NCBI GenBank assembly: GCA_028823035.1
Contig: JAPKCI010000036.1
Span: forward strand, 1 to 38,369
DNA: 38,369 nt
Reading direction: 5' to 3'
Source of the DNA: Rubripirellula sp.
GTDB taxonomy: Bacteria > Planctomycetota > Planctomycetia > Pirellulales > Pirellulaceae
Shown here: positions 34,266-38,369 of the stretch, in pieces
Numbering within the stretch: position 1 is the first letter of the stretch
Layout: the number at the start of each line of letters is the position of its first letter
Program-made: the position numbers and the translations under genes
Notes under the pieces: model-generated
What the model saw: the letters and a program-made list of their open reading frames with translations, nothing else
What the model was told of the DNA's origin: nothing
Database searches by the model: none

Positions 34266-35495
34266 TCACAGTTGGATGATTTTCTTGCTATTGCCGAAGT
34301 GGTCTCGCTGGATGCCAAAGTTTTGGAGTATCGACAGGTAGAGATCGCAGGTCGTCTCACCTTTGCGAATGACATGGCCACCGTGATTTGTGAATTGTCC
34401 GCCTGCGACGAACACCGGAATTTCATTCCCGTTATGAGGCCCCATACTCTGACTCACACTGTTGTTGCCTGTGGCGACGGTGACCGTCTCATCCATCAGC
34501 GTGCCGCCGGACTCGACGTTTGTGCTGGCGAGTTTGTCGTAGAAGTTTGAGAGCAGCGAAAAGAACGACGAGTCATACTTCGTCAGGCTGTTGCGTGCTT
34601 CCTCGGATTTCGGCACGTTGTGCGTTGTGATGTGATGGTCGTTGTCGAGCCCCGTCATATAGAAATTGACCACCCGCGTGATGTCGAATCTGAATGCCTT
34701 GTAGATCATGTCGAATGCAATACCTCGCTGAATCTGGCGTGGGTTTTCCAGGAATCGTTTCCTGTCAACGTCGGTCGCAAGGAAGTTATTCTCGAATTGA
34801 GGTGCGACCGGGAACTCGACATCATGCCGCGGCTTGCTGAGCCACTCAATCGACTTGTTGAGTTCCTGCTCTGATTCGCGCAGCGCAGCGAAGTATTCTT
34901 CCAGTCGCTGCCGGTCCTTGCCCGACACCCGCGCCATCAGAGATTTTGCCTCTTCGAGAGAACCGTCAAGAACGCTCTTCTTATGAGCCAGCAGTTGCTC
35001 CTGCGTTTTCCGGTCGGTCCTCGCGAAGAGTGTCTCAAACAGGACTCTTGTCGATTGAATTGGCGTGACCGGCAGCCTGTTCCGCCAGGATGCAACGATA
35101 TGGTGATGGGCATGGCTGATAAAAGTGACGACATTTCTAACGCGGGTCAAATGGCCAATGTGGTCCGCAACAATCTGGTCCAGTGAGTCCGGGTTCGTCG
35201 TGGTGTTGCCGACAAAGCACTTGTGGTCGCGGACATGGTCTCCGCCAAACTTCATTTTTGAATAGAGCGTGAAATGGTCTCTGTGGTTTTTCAGAGGCTC
35301 CATGTGTTCGCTAAATGCGTAGTCTGCACCATCGGTTTGCGGCAAGACGTCCGTGAAAAAACCGTAGCCCATACTGACACAAAAAAGCCGTTTGACCTCA
35401 GTTTGTTCCTGAGTGGAGCGATCCTGCCCAAAGCTCTCTAGTGACGGCAGGAACAGCACACAGCCAGCTGACTTTAGAATCTCACGACGTTTCAT
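34266..35495 (-). CDS. DUF1552 domain secreted protein
   Basis: ATG 35495 (Met7 of the longest frame) is preferred because GGAGAGG lies about 9 bases upstream; it gives 409 residues. The N-terminus is a Tat-like signal with KRREILKSAGCVLFLPSLES. Family features are RLFCVSMGYGFF, ADYAFSEHMEPLKNHRDHFT, GDHVRDHKCFVGNT, SLDQIVADHIG, ARVSGKDRQRLEEYFAALRE, DMIYKAFRFDITRVVNFYMT, GLDNDHHITTH and NHGGHVIRKGETTCDLYLSI. The DUF1552 fold is related to DUF1501/sulfatases. It is followed after four bases by the DUF1592-type gene. Here DUF1552 is upstream; in many planctomycetes I recall the opposite order. Confidence 0.93.
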   Translation of the reverse strand: MKRREILKSAGCVLFLPSLESFGQDRSTQEQTEVKRLFCVSMGYGFFTDVLPQTDGADYAFSEHMEPLKNHRDHFTLYSKMKFGGDHVRDHKCFVGNTTTNPDSLDQIVADHIGHLTRVRNVVTFISHAHHHIVASWRNRLPVTPIQSTRVLFETLFARTDRKTQEQLLAHKKSVLDGSLEEAKSLMARVSGKDRQRLEEYFAALRESEQELNKSIEWLSKPRHDVEFPVAPQFENNFLATDVDRKRFLENPRQIQRGIAFDMIYKAFRFDITRVVNFYMTGLDNDHHITTHNVPKSEEARNSLTKYDSSFFSLLSNFYDKLASTNVESGGTLMDETVTVATGNNSVSQSMGPHNGNEIPVFVAGGQFTNHGGHVIRKGETTCDLYLSILQNFGIQRDHFGNSKKIIQL

Positions 35496-36102
35496 AAAGT
35501 TAGACCTCTCCATTGTGTTGCAAAATCACTGTTGAGCCGCTACTCCCAAGGTTGCTTGCATCAGTTTAGTCGATGGTGAGTTCTTTGTCTTTCCGTGCAT
35601 AAACGTACCAGACAAAACCATGGAAAGCACAGCGAGGATCAGAAGGACCTTTGCCGCCGACTGGAAGAGCACGAGAATGCTTCACAGTACTGGATGGACG
35701 AAGGCATCAACCTGACGGAGTTGGCCAATCGGTCGCAGGCTCGTTCGAAAAGCAGCCTGCCAGTGAGTGACGTCGATTGCTCGATTTCGTACTATCGAAC
35801 TCCGCGTGGGGTGACGGTGAGATGACCGTCAGATTTCGCGAACCCTTTGATCTGATTGCACTTGGGGCGACGGAGCTGAAACAGAAGAAGGCCGCCGGAA
35901 TGGACTCCGACGACCTTCATCAATTTAAGTACACCCCACTGGATTCGAACCAGTAACCTTCGGTTCCGTAGTAGGCTGAGAATCGCAGGGACAAACGCGG
36001 TGGAAAGGCTTGCTGCAGTTAGGTTTATGAACAGGGATATCGCTTTCGCGAACCATTGCAGGCTATCGCATTTTTACGCAGTTTCAAGTGGTAACTGGGG
36101 CG
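35496..36102. other. Gene-poor interval with a tRNA fragment
   Basis: No gene is supported. A 44-codon frame at 35822-35956 (MTVRFREPFDLIALGATELK) ends inside the tRNA fragment and has no family match. The promoter of the DUF1552 operon should lie near 35500-35600, but no clear boxes are seen. Confidence 0.45.
35930..35971 (-). tRNA. 3' half of a tRNA-Arg(ACG) gene (fragment, likely integration scar)
   Basis: On the minus strand from 35971 the sequence reads as tRNA positions 32-73: loop CTACGGA (anticodon ACG), 3' anticodon strand ACCGA, variable AGGTT, T arm ACTGG-TTCGAAT-CCAGT (perfect), acceptor GGGGTGT and discriminator A. The required 5' partners (TCGGT before the loop, ACACCCC acceptor) are absent. 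It is therefore a half gene, breaking at the same tRNA position as the fragment at 7795. Confidence 0.65.
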
Positions 36103-36313
36103 TTAAGTGGTAGAGAGTGGTAGTCGATCTGTTGACCTTCGGCTTCGCATAAGCAAGTCGCTCGCCGGAGTGCGTGCCGATTTGGATCCCGTGCGACCGA
36201 AGGCATCGTAACCAACATCATCGGCAATAATGATAAGGACGTTGGGACTTTCTGCCGCGACGATTTGCATTGGAAGAGCCGCGCCTAAAAGCACAATGAA
36301 GAGTAGGGTCTTG
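36103..36313 (-). pseudogene. Sulfatase N-terminal fragment
   Basis: The frame KTLLFIVLLGAALPMQIVAA is a signal peptide, followed by SPNVLIIIADDVGYDAFG, the N-terminal metal-binding Asp-Asp region of formylglycine-dependent sulfatases, and GSKSARTP. Similarity then ends at about 36180 and a stop follows; the catalytic C/S-x-P-x-R is missing. An ATG overlapping the SGNH stop codon (ATGA) is one base out of frame: removing one A from its AAA run would give a perfect start MNKTLLFIVLL. The gene was thus coupled to the upstream hydrolase and has since lost its start and most of its body. Confidence 0.75.
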
Positions 36314-36315
36314 TT

Positions 36316-37338
36316 TCATGATTCGTTTTCGCTGCCAAGATTGAATTCCAACACTGCCTCGTAGGCCATCCGCTGCAAATAGGCCTTCTCTTCGTTGTCG
36401 AAGACCACGGTTGGTTCTCCGCCATCGGGATCTTTTCCGTCCTTTAACTTGGTCTCAGTGACCGAATTGAACGCGAGCTCTTCGGGACGGTTTCCAGTAA
36501 TCGCCGCGTAGAAGAGGTTGGCGACCAGAAAGGCACAGATTTGATTCGGATGGCCATCGTTGTGATAGCGAAAGACGAGATCGCTGCCCGGTTTGTCGCT
36601 GTCGCCCGTCTGAATGTTTTTAATCGCCAAGGGCACGGGAATCACGGCTTTTGGCTGCAAGGCCTTTGCCATCCGTAAGCCCACCGCCGTATCGCGCTCG
36701 GCGGACGCCACGTTATACGGCTCGGTCACCGGGGCCTCGTTCTGCGTTTCGGGTGAGGTCATGTAGAGAATCACCTCGCCGCCCTGCGCTTTCACGATCT
36801 CGGCGAGCTTCGTGGCGTAGCGCTCATACCCCTGATTCGGTTGCTCCGACACATCGCGCCAACTCTGCAGGACCACGTAGTCCCACTCGGTCTTGGGATT
36901 GTCCCGAAGCAGGGCTTCGTGATTATTGATGGCCCGGGTGATGTGCTTGTGGATGTCGGCAAAGGGCACGTTCGTTTTGCCCAGCGCCGCCCAATGTTGT
37001 TTCCACTCCTCGGGATTGGGTGCAGTGTCGGACTTGAGAAATCCCTTCATCGTCGCGATGCGCTGGGTGATCGTCTTTTCAGTGAGAGTGCTCTGTTCAA
37101 TGAAACTCTGGCTGAAGTAGTAGGTCGAGTGCTTGAACATATTCTGCCCGCCGTAGATGACGCGCTGCACCTGCACGTCGGCGGTGGGATCGCCTTCTTC
37201 GAGAATCTGCTCCACGAGGCCGGCAATGTCGTGCCGAGCCGTGAAGCTGTTTCCAAGAAAAAGGATATTCAACTCCTCCGCAGACGATGGTACTGCTGAA
37301 GCAACAGCAAGGAGCACGATCGCGATTCTTAAGATCAT
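36316..37338 (-). CDS. Secreted SGNH/GDSL-type hydrolase
   Basis: ATG 37338 (Met22 of the longest frame) is chosen because it starts a good signal peptide (MILRIAIVLLAVASAVPSSA); it gives 340 residues. Block I is LNILFLGNSFTARHD with the likely nucleophile Ser31. WDYVVLQSWRDVSEQPNQ fits the middle of the DUF4886-like SGNH group, and YHNDGHPNQICAFLVA near residue 280 supplies the catalytic Asp-x-His pair. Such enzymes remove acyl or acetyl groups from carbohydrates. The neighbouring sulfatase fragment overlaps its stop codon, suggesting a former operon for sulfated, acylated polysaccharide breakdown. Confidence 0.85.
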   Translation of the reverse strand: MILRIAIVLLAVASAVPSSAEELNILFLGNSFTARHDIAGLVEQILEEGDPTADVQVQRVIYGGQNMFKHSTYYFSQSFIEQSTLTEKTITQRIATMKGFLKSDTAPNPEEWKQHWAALGKTNVPFADIHKHITRAINNHEALLRDNPKTEWDYVVLQSWRDVSEQPNQGYERYATKLAEIVKAQGGEVILYMTSPETQNEAPVTEPYNVASAERDTAVGLRMAKALQPKAVIPVPLAIKNIQTGDSDKPGSDLVFRYHNDGHPNQICAFLVANLFYAAITGNRPEELAFNSVTETKLKDGKDPDGGEPTVVFDNEEKAYLQRMAYEAVLEFNLGSENES

Positions 37339-37764
37339 TGAATGAAGTTTCCGGGGAACAAAAACACGAACTAACAGCGTTTGGACTCGTCTCTCGCCCA
37401 CATTTTTCGAAGACCATGTGATCTTGGTGCGTAGGGTCGAATCGCCCGATTGTCACAACAAAAACGCTCATTTGCAATGAAGAACGAGTCACAAGTACCC
37501 AAATTCGGGTTGCCTGGATGCGAAAGATAAAACCCTCAGCCACAAAACGAGTCGCGACTGGGGATTCTCGGTCAGGCTGAGCTTGATAAGAGTGTTGATT
37601 GACTCAGGTCCAGTCAGCTGTATCGCTGGTTTTCGCAATGTTTTGGCGAACCTGGGCAACAGGCACCCCTGTTTCTCTGGATCGGGCCTATCAACACCCA
37701 CGGGGCGGCGACGAGATTTGCAGGTGCCGATCCCAAACGTCGTTTTTTTCGTTAGACTGCGTTG
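37339..37764. other. Gene-free interval
   Basis: It lies between the divergent SGNH gene and the truncated phosphotransferase. Short frames have no family features. No hairpin or repeat stands out. Confidence 0.4.
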
Positions 37765-38001
37765 ATGAATAAGCGACTCACCAAACTCAGCAAGTATTTA
37801 ACGTACATTCTTCGCCATGAACCGCACTCGATTGGCTTGAAGCTCGATGAAGAAGGTTTCCTGAACGTCGAAGAGCTCGTGAAAAATGCGAACGCATCGG
37901 GCAAGAAGATCACAATCGAGCAGGTAAACCAAGTCGTCGCCGAAAACGAACAAGAACTGTTCACACTCAGTGACGACGGACAACGCATTCGAGCGAATTG
38001 A
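37765..38001 (+). pseudogene. kptA: RNA 2'-phosphotransferase (KptA/Tpt1), N-terminal half only
   Basis: The 78 residues match the N-terminal winged-helix domain of KptA: KRLTKLSKYLTYILRHEP, GLKLDEEGFLNVEELV and ELFTLSDDGQRIRAN. Full enzymes are about 180 residues and continue QGHS into the NAD-binding catalytic domain. Here TGA follows directly after IRAN, and no frame downstream carries the rest. KptA removes the 2'-phosphate from RNA using NAD. Without the C-terminal domain the transferase reaction cannot occur; a small RNA-binding product remains possible. ATG 37765 is preferred to TTG 37762. Confidence 0.8.
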
Positions 38002-38369
38002 TTCTGCACCAATTGTGAGTCTGCAGACCATTGATATCCCCGGTTCGATCAATCGGTTGCCTTGTGCAGTTAAGGTGCAGAACGCCTTATCGATACCGCC
38101 AATGATGCGATTGAAGCTTTTGTGCTGGCTGAACAAACGGCCATCGAGAACTTCGTCACCTGTAACTTCCACCTGCTTGATCAAGCGATTACTTGGACCG
38201 GGGAAAGAAAAGGGGACGGCGGTCGATTCTATTGCGGTCCAAGACTCATCACCGAATGGGCGATCACGTTGAACGCACCGTTGCACTCAATCAAAACCGA
38301 CCGCCGTCCCCTTGAGTCCTGCCCAATGGAAACACGGATTACTGGATTGTCCTTCCAGCGACTCCCAAA
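38002..38369. other. Window end: unassigned sequence with a REP-like palindrome
   Basis: After the KptA fragment a plus frame (ERLIDTANDAIEAFVLAEQT, then AIENFVTCNFHLLDQAITW) near 38076-38200 looks protein-like, but it has no start I trust and no family I recognise. It runs into the palindrome at 38210-38313. Confidence 0.35.
38210..38313. repeat. 104-bp REP-like palindromic element, diverged third member
   Basis: AAGGGGACGGCGGTCG (38210-38225) and CGACCGCCGTCCCCTT (38298-38313) are perfect 16-base inverted ends. The outer AAGGGGAC/GTCCCCTT is shared with the two 65-bp elements, but the inner arm and the 72-base centre differ. Confidence 0.8.

Noticed and set aside
34262-34426. Longer N-terminus for the DUF1592-type protein
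   Set aside because: It overlaps the 3' end of the DUF1552 gene and would hide the signal peptide that begins at 34261.
37999-38001. TGA after IRAN in KptA as a readthrough codon
   Set aside because: The sequence after it does not encode the rest of KptA in any frame.
38210-38313. Intrinsic terminator at the window end
   Set aside because: The arms are 72 bases apart with no following T-run; a mobile palindrome explains it better.

Overview
The window looks like a chromosome segment of a planctomycete, probably Pirellulales (Rhodopirellula-like). The evidence is two pairs of Planctomycete-type secreted genes: DUF1501 with a PSCyt1/DUF1549/DUF1553 cytochrome protein, and DUF1552 with a DUF1587/1592/1588/1585 cytochrome protein. 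A sulfatase fragment, an S49 peptidase, and dispersed hairpins and dead transposases agree with this. Taxonomy is inferred from gene families only.

Layout. (1) Positions 1-2170 hold a compact sulfur-relay-like cluster: the C-terminus of a DsrE-like protein, a TusA-OsmC fusion, and a MetE-like (COG0620) methyltransferase. The methyltransferase frame is interrupted by one in-frame TGA where I recall the family having a Cys. A hairpin follows it with the geometry of a bacterial SECIS element (apical G and U at positions +23/+24 from the U of UGA), so the gene is best read as a candidate selenoprotein. (2) 2171-3166 has no gene. (3) 3167-7052 is the DUF1549/1553-DUF1501 operon. (4) 7053-9100 holds hairpin repeats, a frameshifted transposase, a 65-bp REP-like palindrome, the 3' half of a tRNA-Val gene, a small membrane protein and a Sel1 lipoprotein. 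(5) 9101-11041 is an S49 (SppA) peptidase.

(6) 11198-24128 is a surface-polysaccharide region: methyltransferases (two FkbM, TylF, class I) and glycosyltransferases (GT11, GT2-like, GT61, GT4). At its left end is a mosaic of broken genes joined end to end: two methyltransferases fused in frame, then a CgeB-like glycosyltransferase, a phage terminase GpA and a Ser/Thr kinase, each cut off mid-gene. (7) 24480-31593 is a mobile-element graveyard: a decayed DegT aminotransferase, an inverted transposase fragment, a broken IS3-family copy, an AT-rich foreign pair (a small protein plus a PAS histidine kinase with a perfect 356-bp internal duplication), a second 65-bp palindrome and a multiply broken integrase-type transposase. 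A 196-bp sequence beyond that transposase also occurs inverted at 11198-11393, so about 20 kb is bracketed by inverted repeats.

(8) 31781-35495 is the DUF1552/DUF1592 operon. (9) 35496-38369 holds the 3' half of a tRNA-Arg gene, a broken sulfatase start, an SGNH hydrolase, a truncated KptA/Tpt1 and a third REP-like palindrome. Both tRNA fragments start at tRNA position 32, the anticodon-loop boundary. That is the expected scar of tyrosine-recombinase integration, though no integrase gene of that type is in the window. All gene identities come from reading the translations; no database search was run.
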